The position numbers and the translations under genes were made by a program. DNA of 64,000 nucleotides from JAUCQB01 sp964586235 (GTDB lineage Bacteria; Planctomycetota; Phycisphaerae; UBA1845; PWPN01), in assembly GCA_964586235.1 (NCBI GenBank), contig CAZPIO010000002.1:85089-149088 (forward strand). Direction: 5' to 3'. Below the pieces are notes generated by a model. That model saw only the letters and a program-made list of their open reading frames with translations. It had not been told where the DNA came from and searched no databases. Positions 16,414-24,737 of this stretch are shown piece after piece; position 1 is the first letter of the stretch; every line of letters starts with the position of its first letter.

Positions 16414-17829
16414 ATGGCAGCGCGTCATCTGCACTGCGCCGTGATCGTGGTCGCGATAGCAGCATCATCAGTCCGCGGTGAGGCCGTTCCGCCCCTGTCC
16501 ATTCCTGATCAGGCGAAGGCCCGCGTCGTGGTCATGACCGACATCGGCGGTGATCCCGACGATCGTCAATCGCTCGTCCGATTTCTGCTCCATGCCTGCG
16601 ACTTCAAGGTCGAAGGGCTCTGCACGGGCTTCGGTTGGGGGCACGACAAGAAGACGCGGCCCGACTTGATTCGCGAGGCGATCGAAGCCTACGGCGAGGT
16701 GCTGCCCAATCTCCGGAGCCACCGGCGCGATTACCCTTCTGAGCAACAGTTGCTCAGTCTGGTCAAGGATGGTCATAACGGCGACCCGCACAAGGTCGGC
16801 CCCGGCATGAACTCCGAGGCCTCGGATTGGATCATCCGGGTTGTCGACGACCCGGACGAGCGCCCGGTCTGGTTTGCGATCTGGGGCGGCCCGCGTGAGC
16901 TGGCCCAGGCCATCTGGAAAGTCCAGACCACTCGCTCAGCAGCGCAGCTCGCGGCGTTCAAGACGAGGATTCGCGTTCACTCCATTGCCGATCAGGACAA
17001 GACCGCCAGGTGGGTCAAGCAACATCACCCGGACGTTTTCTGGATCTTCTCGGAACGGATCTATCAGGGGTTCTACGCGGAAGGTGATCAGACGCTCGTC
17101 TCGCCGGAATGGATGGAGCGCCACATTCGCGGGCCGCTCAAACGCGTCTACCCCGCCGACGCGCACAAAAAAGCCGGCGTCAAGGAGGGCGACACGCCGT
17201 CGTTCCTTTACCTGCTGCCGAATGGCCTGAGCGATCCTGAGCAACCTGAGCACGGCAACTGGGGCGGCCGATTCGTCCGCAGCGGCCGCGGCCATGAGTA
17301 TGTTCCCGCCCAGGATCTGCTCAACGGCCGGTCCGATCTGCTCTACACGATCCATCGATGGCGGCCGGCTTATCAGAACGCCTTCGCGGCGCGCATGGAC
17401 TGGTGCATGTTGCCATTCGGTGAGGGAAACCATGAGCCGGTTGCCCGCTGCAACGGAGACACGAGTCTCCGCGTGTTACGCATCCCGGCCGCGCCGGACA
17501 GAAAGGTGCAACTGAGCGCAGATGGCTCCTTTGATCCCGACGGCGACCAACTTCGATACCGTTGGTGGATCTACCGCGAGGCCGGCACCTGCCAGGTCGA
17601 GCCGACCATCGCCGGAGCCGGCGAGCCGCAGGCCGTTGTCACCGTGCCCCCGGAGGCCTCCGGGCGAACGATTCACGTCATTCTGGAGATCACCGACGCC
17701 GGCAAGCCGCCGCTTACCGCTTATCGGCGCATTGTGCTGGAGGTCGGCGGCGAACCCGTGCCGCCGCCGCCCGGCAACCTCCACCCGCACTCGGAGCAGA
17801 TGCCGGTGACGTTGCCGGTCAGGTCGTAG
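16414..17829 (+). CDS. DUF1593 nucleoside-hydrolase-like secreted protein
   Basis: The 471-residue product has a signal peptide (CAVIVVAIAASSVRG) and a nucleoside-hydrolase-like domain: VVVMTDIGGDPDDRQSLVRF carries the Asp cluster that binds calcium in that fold, followed by EGLCTGFGWG. The C-terminal third, from about LSADGSFDPDGDQLRYRWW, is an Ig-like beta sandwich typical of DUF1593 proteins. ATG at 16414 follows AAAGGAG. The last 25 or so residues (after VLEVGGEPVPPPP) are antisense to the conserved zinc-ribbon region of the convergent gene and look like read-through, so the original stop may have been lost. Confidence 0.8.
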   Translation: MAARHLHCAVIVVAIAASSVRGEAVPPLSIPDQAKARVVVMTDIGGDPDDRQSLVRFLLHACDFKVEGLCTGFGWGHDKKTRPDLIREAIEAYGEVLPNLRSHRRDYPSEQQLLSLVKDGHNGDPHKVGPGMNSEASDWIIRVVDDPDERPVWFAIWGGPRELAQAIWKVQTTRSAAQLAAFKTRIRVHSIADQDKTARWVKQHHPDVFWIFSERIYQGFYAEGDQTLVSPEWMERHIRGPLKRVYPADAHKKAGVKEGDTPSFLYLLPNGLSDPEQPEHGNWGGRFVRSGRGHEYVPAQDLLNGRSDLLYTIHRWRPAYQNAFAARMDWCMLPFGEGNHEPVARCNGDTSLRVLRIPAAPDRKVQLSADGSFDPDGDQLRYRWWIYREAGTCQVEPTIAGAGEPQAVVTVPPEASGRTIHVILEITDAGKPPLTAYRRIVLEVGGEPVPPPPGNLHPHSEQMPVTLPVRS

Positions 17830-18167
17830 CCGCAGCGGCCGCAGAAGCGCGGATCGCCCTGGTGAACCTGGCGGAAGTATGCCTCGGTCCGCATGCGGCG
17901 CAATGTCGCCCAGGCAAACATCGCACAACCCAGGCCAATCACCATCTGGCTGATCCAGAAGACCTCGGGGCCCCTGCCGGACAGGAGCCAGCAAGCGCTG
18001 GAGGCGATCTGGACTGCTCCCGCGATGATGGTCAAGAGGGCCAGCCATCGTTCGCGACCGCGACGGGCACGCGTGGGAACACGGCCGGCAACGGCGGTCG
18101 CACACATCAGAGCCGGCGGCACCACCAGGAGCAGGAACCCGACTAACATGTTGGGATACGGGCCCAT
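17721..18167 (-). CDS. Small membrane protein with C-terminal zinc ribbon (copy 1)
   Basis: 148 residues: about three hydrophobic helices (MLVGFLLLVVPPALMCATAV, a segment around LALLTIIAGAVQIASSAC, WISQMVIGLGCAMFAWAT), then AYFRQVHQGDPRFCGRCGYD and LTGNVTGICSECGW, a four-cysteine ribbon (CxxC and CxxC). The ATG at 18167 has GGAG five bases upstream. It is one of three tandem paralogues in this strand. The function is unknown; the cytoplasmic ribbon after the helices suggests a membrane-anchored metal or nucleic-acid or protein-binding module. Its 3' end overlaps the convergent DUF1593 gene by 109 bp. Confidence 0.7.
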   Translation of the reverse strand: MGPYPNMLVGFLLLVVPPALMCATAVAGRVPTRARRGRERWLALLTIIAGAVQIASSACWLLSGRGPEVFWISQMVIGLGCAMFAWATLRRMRTEAYFRQVHQGDPRFCGRCGYDLTGNVTGICSECGWRLPGGGGTGSPPTSSTMRR

Positions 18168-18274
18168 TGAGACTCCGTGGCGACGAAGAAGTCGCGGCTG
18201 CAAGTTGAGCGGAGCGAAACCCGCTCCACCCGGCTCAGTGGCCTAGCTGGGCTTTGTCCCCCTGCCGCCTGGCC

Positions 18275-18760
18275 TCAACGATGCCGCCTCGGCACCTTCC
18301 ACCCGCACTCCGGACACCTGCGGCTGAGGTTCCCGGTCAGGTCGTACCCGCATCGGCCGCAACGATACCGCCTCGGCAGCTTCCACCCGCACTCCGAACA
18401 CCTGCCGCTGACGTTCCCGGTCAGATCATACCCGCATCGGCCGCAGAAGCCGGGATCGTCTTTGTACAGCCTTCGGAAGTACGACTCGGTGCTCAGGCTT
18501 CGCATGCACAGAACCGCCATCACCCACACCACGGCCAAGATCGGCAGACTTATGATCAGACTGAGCGTACCGAACGTGTGGACCGCCATGCAACATATGA
18601 TCGCGACGTGTCCCATGAACCAGAATAGGAGGAGCTTTGTACACCAGGAACGACGATCTCCCCGGGCCTTCAGGAACCCGATGGTCAACGCTATGAATGC
18701 GCAGGCCGACACAACTATCATGGTCAGGAGCGCAATCCCGACATACTCCTCTCTGCTCAT
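18275..18760 (-). CDS. Small membrane protein with two tandem zinc ribbons (copy 2)
   Basis: 161 residues with three hydrophobic helices (VGIALLTMIVVSACAFIALT, LLLFWFMGHVAIICCMAV, LSLIISLPILAVVWVMAVLC) and then the ribbon CGRCGYDLTGN..GRCSECGW, immediately repeated as CGRCGYDLTGN..RRCPECGW. The second ribbon is a clear internal duplication of about 25 codons. The shared YFRRLYKDDPGF segment before the ribbon ties it to its neighbours. The frame is open upstream to 19072, but that part reads through the neighbour in another frame and has no membrane character; ATG at 18760 gives the paralogue-like start. The function is unknown. Confidence 0.7.
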   Translation of the reverse strand: MSREEYVGIALLTMIVVSACAFIALTIGFLKARGDRRSWCTKLLLFWFMGHVAIICCMAVHTFGTLSLIISLPILAVVWVMAVLCMRSLSTESYFRRLYKDDPGFCGRCGYDLTGNVSGRCSECGWKLPRRYRCGRCGYDLTGNLSRRCPECGWKVPRRHR

Positions 18761-18819
18761 GAGGCGACTCCCCCACGCGCGAGCCCTGTAGGGCGGTCTT
18801 TGCCCCCCTGCCGCTGACC

Positions 18820-19233
18820 TCAACCCTGCCGGTCCGGCAGCTTCCACCCGCACTCCGGGCACACGCCGCTGATGTTGCCCGTCAGATCGTAGCCGCACCG
18901 GCCGCAGAAGCCGGGATCGAGTTCGTACAGCTTTCGGAAATACTTGTCGGAACGCAGGCCTCGCAGGCCGAAAACACCCATCACCAGCACCAGAGCCAGA
19001 AGCGGCAGCATGATCATAAGACCGAGCGTGCCATTGCCGCTTTGGCGGAAACTGAAGATCCCCAGCGCGCACACGATCACGGTGAACGCCATGCCCCAGA
19101 GCAAGTTGATCTTCGCGTACCTGCGACGTTCGTTACCTCGGGCTCTGCGCGACTTGATTGTCAACATCACGCCTACACCAGCACACAGAACCGAGCTGAC
19201 CAAAAAGGCCATTGCGACATTCAGTGTGTTCAT
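18820..19233 (-). CDS. Small membrane protein with C-terminal zinc ribbon (copy 3)
   Basis: 137 residues; helices MNTLNVAMAFLVSSVLCAGV, INLLWGMAFTVIVCALGIF and a segment around GLMIMLPLLALVLVMGVF, then KYFRKLYELDPGFCGRCGYD and LTGNISGVCPECGWKLP. The ATG at 19233 has GGAGA upstream. It is the most compact of three paralogues and lies upstream of the other two on the minus strand, separated from them by short gaps. No enzymatic motif is visible. Confidence 0.72.
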   Translation of the reverse strand: MNTLNVAMAFLVSSVLCAGVGVMLTIKSRRARGNERRRYAKINLLWGMAFTVIVCALGIFSFRQSGNGTLGLMIMLPLLALVLVMGVFGLRGLRSDKYFRKLYELDPGFCGRCGYDLTGNISGVCPECGWKLPDRQG

Positions 19234-19247
19234 GCTGTGAGATCTCC

Positions 19248-19264
19248 GGCGGGCAAAGCCCGCC
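19248..19264. repeat. Palindromic repeat, possible terminator of the uroD-like gene
   Basis: GGCGGGCAAAGCCCGCC folds into a 7-bp GC stem with a 3-base loop. It lies directly after the stop of the gene at 19265 in its transcription direction, without a T run. The same palindrome recurs at 50954-50969. Confidence 0.55.
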
Positions 19265-20356
19265 CTACCGTGCCCGGTTGAACGCCGCCACTTCCTGCAG
19301 CATGGCGACGTAGTTGCGGATCGGGATGTAGTTGGCCACGCTGTTGCCGGTGCCGACGGCGTATCCGCCACCGGGTGTGCACTCCTCCAGGATCCGCCGC
19401 ACGTATCGGCGGACCTCCTGCTCGCTGCGGCGGCTGATGAAATCGACGTCAACGCCGCCGATGATCGCGATGCGGTGGCCGTATCGCCGCTTGACCGAGG
19501 TCACCGGTTCGATGACATCCTCAAAGCTGTGGCGGGCATCGATGCCCACGTACTCGATCAGATCCTCCATCACCGCGTCGATGTTGCCGCAGGCGTGCAG
19601 CAGATACGGCTTGCCGGCCGCGTGGGCGGCCTCGGCAATCCGCCGGTGCCAGGGGAAGATGTACTCGCGAAGGTGCTGCGGCGAGATCATCGTAGCCGTT
19701 TTGAACCCCAGGTCGTCGCCGATCCACAGGGCTCGCACCGCCTCGTGCCGCGCGGCTTGGCCGTAAAAGTCGACGAACCGCTCGCCCACGCGATTGACGA
19801 CGTCGCGGGCCAGAACGGGCTGATCGTACAGGGCCACCGAAAACGGCTCGAAGCCCATCAGCCACATGGCCCATTCGAGGATGCCGGACGACGCCATGAT
19901 GATGCCCATACCGGGCGGAGCGTTCTCGGCGATGAAGTCGATCTGCTGTCGGTTGAACGGCGACGTCGGCCAGGGGTATGAATCGAAATCCTCGCGGCTG
20001 GTGATGACGCCCTCGGTTTCGTTGACCCAGTTGCGGTCGCCCAAGGCCAGCTCGGCGGTGTTGGCCGTGGAGGCCAGCTTCTGTACGGGGTAGGCCAACC
20101 CGTCGATGGCGGCATTGATGTAGTCCGGCCCGGCCAGCTTCTGGTAATCGATCCGCCAGAGCCAGTACCGCTGCCACTCGGCGTAGTCCTTGTCGGCCAC
20201 GACGGCCGTCCAGTGGTAGCCCAGCACCGCCTGGATGAAGTCGTGATCGGTGAACAGTTCGACGACCGGCACGCGCTGCGGCACCTGCCGGCGCAGCACC
20301 GCCTCCACCTGCGACCAGTCTGCCTCGATCTTGGGATATTCCTCGGCCCACCGCAT
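19265..20356 (-). CDS. Uroporphyrinogen decarboxylase-family protein (methyltransferase-like)
   Basis: The 363-residue protein has the URO-D barrel fold signature of the MtaA/CmuA-like branch: PVVELFTDHDF near the start, YLLHACGNIDAVMEDLIE (a His-x-Cys-Gly zinc motif region), a segment with GIDARHSFEDVIEPV and IIGGVDVDFI near the end. True HemE motifs (such as the N-terminal RQAGRY) are absent. Members of this branch transfer methyl groups between corrinoids, thiols and methoxylated compounds, often in planctomycete catabolic clusters. ATG at 20356 follows GGAGGTAG. No partner corrinoid protein is nearby, so the substrate is open. Confidence 0.8.
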   Translation of the reverse strand: MRWAEEYPKIEADWSQVEAVLRRQVPQRVPVVELFTDHDFIQAVLGYHWTAVVADKDYAEWQRYWLWRIDYQKLAGPDYINAAIDGLAYPVQKLASTANTAELALGDRNWVNETEGVITSREDFDSYPWPTSPFNRQQIDFIAENAPPGMGIIMASSGILEWAMWLMGFEPFSVALYDQPVLARDVVNRVGERFVDFYGQAARHEAVRALWIGDDLGFKTATMISPQHLREYIFPWHRRIAEAAHAAGKPYLLHACGNIDAVMEDLIEYVGIDARHSFEDVIEPVTSVKRRYGHRIAIIGGVDVDFISRRSEQEVRRYVRRILEECTPGGGYAVGTGNSVANYIPIRNYVAMLQEVAAFNRAR

Positions 20357-20852
20357 TCCGCTACCTCCCTGCGCCTCTCATGGTAACCCGTCGGCCGGCC
20401 CAGGCAATCGAGTCCGCGGCACATTCGGCAACGAAACGGAACGGATCTTTCAGAACCGCGACCCTCGTTCGCCCGCCACGGCGAGGCAGGCCGTGGCGAC
20501 CGCAAGGGAGCGGCTTTTTGCGGTGTGGCCGCTCTATGGTCTGGCCCCTCGCTTGCGTTCGGGGTTCTGAAAGAGCCGTCGAGAGTCTCACCGACCTTGG
20601 GCAATCTTGCCCCATCCTTCCCGGAAACGCTGTGAGAACAGGAAGGCCCGGACCCAGAGAAAAAACCGCTCGCTCAGGAAGAATATAGCTATCGGTGCGC
20701 GGCTCTCATGAGGTAGAATAAAGGTTGACTGGCAGGTCGCCCCGTTCGGCCGGCCAGATGGTGTGGGAAATGTCAGCTCGCACGTTTTGCGGTTTGGATC
20801 GGCCGGTTTGATCCGGTTTCCATGTCGTAGTTGAATCGTGGAGGACGGGAGC
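20357..20852. other. Intergenic region with dispersed repeat copies
   Basis: No gene is apparent. It contains a copy of the CCCCTCGCTTGCG..CGGGG repeat followed by TTCTGA (20544-20570), which recurs at about 32.4 and 48.4 kb, and an inverted, weaker match near 20450. A TAGAAT box at about 20712 has no convincing -35. The ribosome binding site GGAGG at 20840 belongs to the next gene. Confidence 0.6.
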
Positions 20853-23800
20853 TTGCGAACACATCTGTCTGCCCTGTTGGGCCTCAGCGGCGTTATCGTG
20901 GCGGCGTCATTGCCGGCGGCCCTGCCTGTGGTCGCCGCACAGGACGGCTCGGATCATTGGTGCGAGCTTCACGGCGAGGGAAAAGACGGCCTTTGCGGGC
21001 GCGCGCTGCTTGCCGAAGGGTATTTCGAGCAACTTGGCGAAATGCCTGAGGCGGCGGGCGACGCCATCGACGGGGCTGACGACACCGATATCACGCACTG
21101 CCTCCTGGACGTCGAGGTCAACCCGGTCACCCAGATTGTTTCTGGATCCAACACATTGAGCATCACCAGCCTGATTGATGGTTTGACCGCCGTCACACTC
21201 GACCTGCGCGACAACATGACCGTCAGCAATGTGACGATCGGCGGCGTCCCGACGAGCTTCACCCGCTCAAACCACCAGGTGATCATCACTCTCGATCGGT
21301 CCTACAACACCGGCGAGAGCTTCCAGGTGAAGATCGACTACTCCGGTACGCCTCAGAACCTGAACTGGGGCTCGTTCGATTTCGGCCAGCACGCCGGTAC
21401 CGCCGTCGTCGCCTCACTGAGCGAGCCGTGGTACGCCCACACCTGGTGGCCCTGCAAGGAGGACATCCACGACAAGTTTACGATGGACACCTGGGTCACT
21501 GTCCCGAACTGGATGATCGTTGCGTCAAACGGTGCTTTGCAGGGCACCGACACGGTCACCGGCAATCGAAAGAGGTTCCGCTGGCGTGAGAGCTATCCCA
21601 TCTCGGTGTACCTCGTTTCGGTGGCGATGACCAATTACACCAAGTGGACCGAATGGTACAACCACGCGGGCGGGTCGATGCCGGTCGAGTTCTACATCTA
21701 CCCCGAGGAGCTCGCCTCGGTCCAGCCGCTGCTGGTTGACGTCGTCACCATGATCGAGACGCTCAGCGCACCGGCCACCTTCGGCGAGTACCCCTTCATC
21801 AACGAGAAATACGGCATTGCTCAGTTCGAGTGGTGTTGCGGCATGGAGCACCAGACGATCACCAGCCAAGGTTCCTTTCCGGAACGCCGCACGGTACACG
21901 AATTGGCCCATTCCTGGTGGGGCAACGACGTGACCTGCAAGACCTGGCACGACATCTGGCTGAACGAGGGCTTCGCCCGCTACGCCGAGGCGCTTTGGTA
22001 CGAGCGCAGGCCGGGAGGCAGCTACGCGGCGTATCTTCAGCACCTGCAGGAATATCGCCCGAGTTCCAGCGGCCAGTACGGGACCGTCTACCGGTACGAC
22101 ATCAGCACACCCGACCTCATCTTCAGTTCAACCTACTCGTACAACAAGGGGGCGTGGGTGCTGCACATGCTGCGGCACGTTCTCGGGGACGCGACCTTCT
22201 TCAACGTCCTGGCAAGCTATCGCCAGATGTATACCGGCAGAGCGGCCGACACCGATGAGTTTGCGGCGGTGGTTGCCGCCGTCAGCGGCCGGCCCCTCGA
22301 CTGGTTCTTCGACCAGTGGGTCTACGACGACGGCGCACCCTACTACCGGTTCGGCTGGGAGACCGAGCAGATCGGCACGCAGCACTGGGCCCGCGTTTGC
22401 GTCGAGCAGTACCAGACGGCGTATCCAAACTTCCGAATGCCGATCGACATCACGGTGACCAGCGGCGGCACTCCCGTCACGCACGTCGTCGAGCAGCAGG
22501 CCGATACCCAATGGTATCTGCTGCCGGCGAGCGGTGCGGTCACCAGCGTCCAGTTCGACAAGGACACTTGGATTCTGAGGGGCGCGGGGACCGCAGTGAG
22601 CTACATTGAAGGGCCGCCTAAGCTGCTTGCGACGTCGCCGGCGCCCGGCACTGTGTTTGACCCCGCCCCCGAGATCACCGCCATTGAGTTGTGGTTCAGC
22701 GAGCCGATCAGCTACACGGCCGGCGATTTCTCCGTCACCGGCAGCGTGAGCGGACCGCAGGCGTTCAGCGTCAACTGGGATACGGCGGCCTACAAGATCA
22801 CGTTGTCGCTGGCGGCGCCGCTGGCCGCCGACCAGGTCTGGACCGTGCAGATCGCCGGTACGCTCAGCTCGACGGCCGGGGCCAAGGCCCTCGATGGCGA
22901 ACTCGTCAGCGGGTTCCCCTCGGGCGACGGCGTGCCGGGGGGTAACGCGGTCTTCTCCTTCACGCTCGGGCAGACGCCACCGCCCTGTTCGAATCCCTTC
23001 GCTGACGCCGACGGTGACGGCGACGTGGACCAGGCGGATTTCGGAGCTTTTCAGCGCTGCCTGACCGGCAAGGGCGATCCCGACGAGGTCTTTGATCGGC
23101 CCGGCTGCCGCTGCTTCGATCACGAAGGGGATCAGGATGTGGACCAGACGGAACTGTCGCTGATGCTGGCCTGCATGAGCGGTCCGGGCATCGCCGCCGA
23201 TGAGACCTGTGATGATCACTGGACGCTGCTGGCGGACGATTTCGACGCCGGCACGTCGGCGGGTAACTGGACCCTGTTCGCGTCGTCGGCCGATTACACG
23301 GCCAACTTCGCCTTCGACTACTCGACGCTCGGAATCCCCTCGGCGCCGAACTCGACCGGCGGAACCACGATCGGCCTGCACCTCACCGTCAACAAGAACG
23401 ACGCCACGGCGGCCACCGCGGCGGTCAGCCTCTTTCCAGCCGGGCGGAGCTTCAACGGCAACTACACGCTGGCTTTCGACATGTGGATGAACTACGCGGG
23501 CACCGGCAACGGGGTCGGCACCACGGAAATGATGAACGCGGGCATCAACGCCGCTGGCACGCAGGTCGTCTGGCCGAGTAACCCCGGCAACGGGATCTTC
23601 ACGGCCGTTACCGGCGACGGTGACGACACCATCGACTATCGCTGCGACGTCGGCTCCACCCTCCTGGACCCGTCATCGGGAGCCTATGCGGCCGGCACGC
23701 AGAGCACGGCACGGGATAACACGGACGCTTACTACCAGAGCCTCTTTCCTTCACCTCCGTTCGAGACGCAGGGGGCTCCCGGCAAGCAGTGGGTCCGGGT

Positions 23801-24002
23801 GGAGATCGCCCAGAATGGCGGCACCGTGACCTGGAAGCTGAACGGGATCCCGATCGTCAGCCTGAACGGAGCCGCGTTCACCGCCGGCAACGTGATGCTG
23901 GGCTACATGGACCTGTTCTCGTCGATCTCCGTTCCGCCCGAAGACACCTTCATCATCTACGATAACGTCACGGTCACGGGGTACCCGGCGACGGGGCCTT
24001 GA
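20853..24002 (+). CDS. Secreted M1-family metallopeptidase with dockerin-like and lectin-like domains
   Basis: A signal peptide (residues 1-30) precedes an M1 aminopeptidase-type catalytic region: CGMEHQT corresponds to the GxMEN exopeptidase motif, and HELAHSWWGND then WLNEGFARY provide the HExxH zinc ligands and distal Glu. After the catalytic part come an Ig-like domain (about LLATSPAPGTVFDPAP), a dockerin-like segment with DADGDGDVDQADFGAFQRC and DVDQTELS, and a C-terminal jelly-roll domain of about 260 residues. TTG at 20853 is preferred because GGAGG lies 8 bases upstream and gives a normal signal peptide; GTG at 20838 is possible but has no such site. The protein of about 1049 residues is probably a surface-attached protease. 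Confidence 0.85.
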   Translation: MRTHLSALLGLSGVIVAASLPAALPVVAAQDGSDHWCELHGEGKDGLCGRALLAEGYFEQLGEMPEAAGDAIDGADDTDITHCLLDVEVNPVTQIVSGSNTLSITSLIDGLTAVTLDLRDNMTVSNVTIGGVPTSFTRSNHQVIITLDRSYNTGESFQVKIDYSGTPQNLNWGSFDFGQHAGTAVVASLSEPWYAHTWWPCKEDIHDKFTMDTWVTVPNWMIVASNGALQGTDTVTGNRKRFRWRESYPISVYLVSVAMTNYTKWTEWYNHAGGSMPVEFYIYPEELASVQPLLVDVVTMIETLSAPATFGEYPFINEKYGIAQFEWCCGMEHQTITSQGSFPERRTVHELAHSWWGNDVTCKTWHDIWLNEGFARYAEALWYERRPGGSYAAYLQHLQEYRPSSSGQYGTVYRYDISTPDLIFSSTYSYNKGAWVLHMLRHVLGDATFFNVLASYRQMYTGRAADTDEFAAVVAAVSGRPLDWFFDQWVYDDGAPYYRFGWETEQIGTQHWARVCVEQYQTAYPNFRMPIDITVTSGGTPVTHVVEQQADTQWYLLPASGAVTSVQFDKDTWILRGAGTAVSYIEGPPKLLATSPAPGTVFDPAPEITAIELWFSEPISYTAGDFSVTGSVSGPQAFSVNWDTAAYKITLSLAAPLAADQVWTVQIAGTLSSTAGAKALDGELVSGFPSGDGVPGGNAVFSFTLGQTPPPCSNPFADADGDGDVDQADFGAFQRCLTGKGDPDEVFDRPGCRCFDHEGDQDVDQTELSLMLACMSGPGIAADETCDDHWTLLADDFDAGTSAGNWTLFASSADYTANFAFDYSTLGIPSAPNSTGGTTIGLHLTVNKNDATAATAAVSLFPAGRSFNGNYTLAFDMWMNYAGTGNGVGTTEMMNAGINAAGTQVVWPSNPGNGIFTAVTGDGDDTIDYRCDVGSTLLDPSSGAYAAGTQSTARDNTDAYYQSLFPSPPFETQGAPGKQWVRVEIAQNGGTVTWKLNGIPIVSLNGAAFTAGNVMLGYMDLFSSISVPPEDTFIIYDNVTVTGYPATGP

Positions 24003-24032
24003 CTCGCCAATCGTTTCTGAGAGTCTGGAGGC

Positions 24033-24503
24033 ATGAGCAGCCCTGAGACTCGCCCTCCGATCCTGATCCTGGGCATCGGCAACATCCTGCTGCGCGATGA
24101 GGGGGTAGGGGTGCGAGTCATCGAGGCGATGGGGGACATGACGCTGCCCCCCGAAGTCGAACTCGTGGACGGAGGCACGGCCGGGGCGGATCTGCTGGAC
24201 GTCATCGCCGACCGCCGGAAGGTCATTGTCATCGACGCCATGAACGCCGACGTGGAACCGGGCACCATCCTGCGGCTCGGGGTCGAGGATCTTGCAGCAC
24301 CGGCAAGCCCGGACGTCTCGCTGCACGAGATCGGGCTTCTCGAGAGCCTGTCCATGGCCCGGCACCTGGGTTGTGCACCCCAGGAGGTGGTCATCTTCGG
24401 GGTCAGGCCTGCGGAAGTGCGCCCGGGGGACACCTTGAGTGATTCGCTGGTCGCCGCTTTGCCCCGCATCATCGCCCTGATAAACGAGGAGCTGGGGCGT
24501 TGA
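24033..24503 (+). CDS. [NiFe]-hydrogenase maturation protease (HyaD/HycI-type)
   Basis: The 156-residue protein shows the family signature: LGIGNILLRDEGVGVRVIEA at the N terminus, ELVDGGTAGADLL, VIVIDAMNA and SLHEIGL, which include the Glu, Asp and His that bind nickel in HybD-type endopeptidases. These proteases clip the C terminus of the hydrogenase large subunit after nickel insertion. No hydrogenase structural genes are in the window. GGAGG sits only one base before the ATG at 24033, which is too close for efficient initiation, so another start or low expression is possible. Confidence 0.85.
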   Translation: MSSPETRPPILILGIGNILLRDEGVGVRVIEAMGDMTLPPEVELVDGGTAGADLLDVIADRRKVIVIDAMNADVEPGTILRLGVEDLAAPASPDVSLHEIGLLESLSMARHLGCAPQEVVIFGVRPAEVRPGDTLSDSLVAALPRIIALINEELGR

Positions 24504-24595
24504 ACCGCCTTACGCCTGCCGTCGAGAGGCCAGGCCGGATACACGCAAGCGCGACCCCGAGTCCAGTCAGGCCGAAGACAAAACCTCAGGCTTTA

Positions 24596-24624
24596 TTGAA
24601 ATGACATCCCACTTGGTTTACAAT
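24596..24624 (+). promoter_or_regulatory. Sigma-70-type promoter
   Basis: TTGAAA (24596-24601) and TACAAT (24619-24624) with a 17-base spacer, about 105 bp upstream of the receiver-like gene start at 24738. Confidence 0.7.
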
Positions 24625-24737
24625 AGAATTGTTTAGACCTCACGGCGGGCCGCCTGCGTTGCTAACCTCGGCCCGCCCAGACAACCGCACTGGGTCGGAT
24701 CACCAGCCGAAATGGCGGAAGTGCAACGGAGGTGCAG

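Noticed and set aside
18761..19072. Longer version of zinc-ribbon copy 2
   Set aside because: The added part reads through copy 3 in another frame and is Arg-rich; the shorter form aligns with its paralogues.
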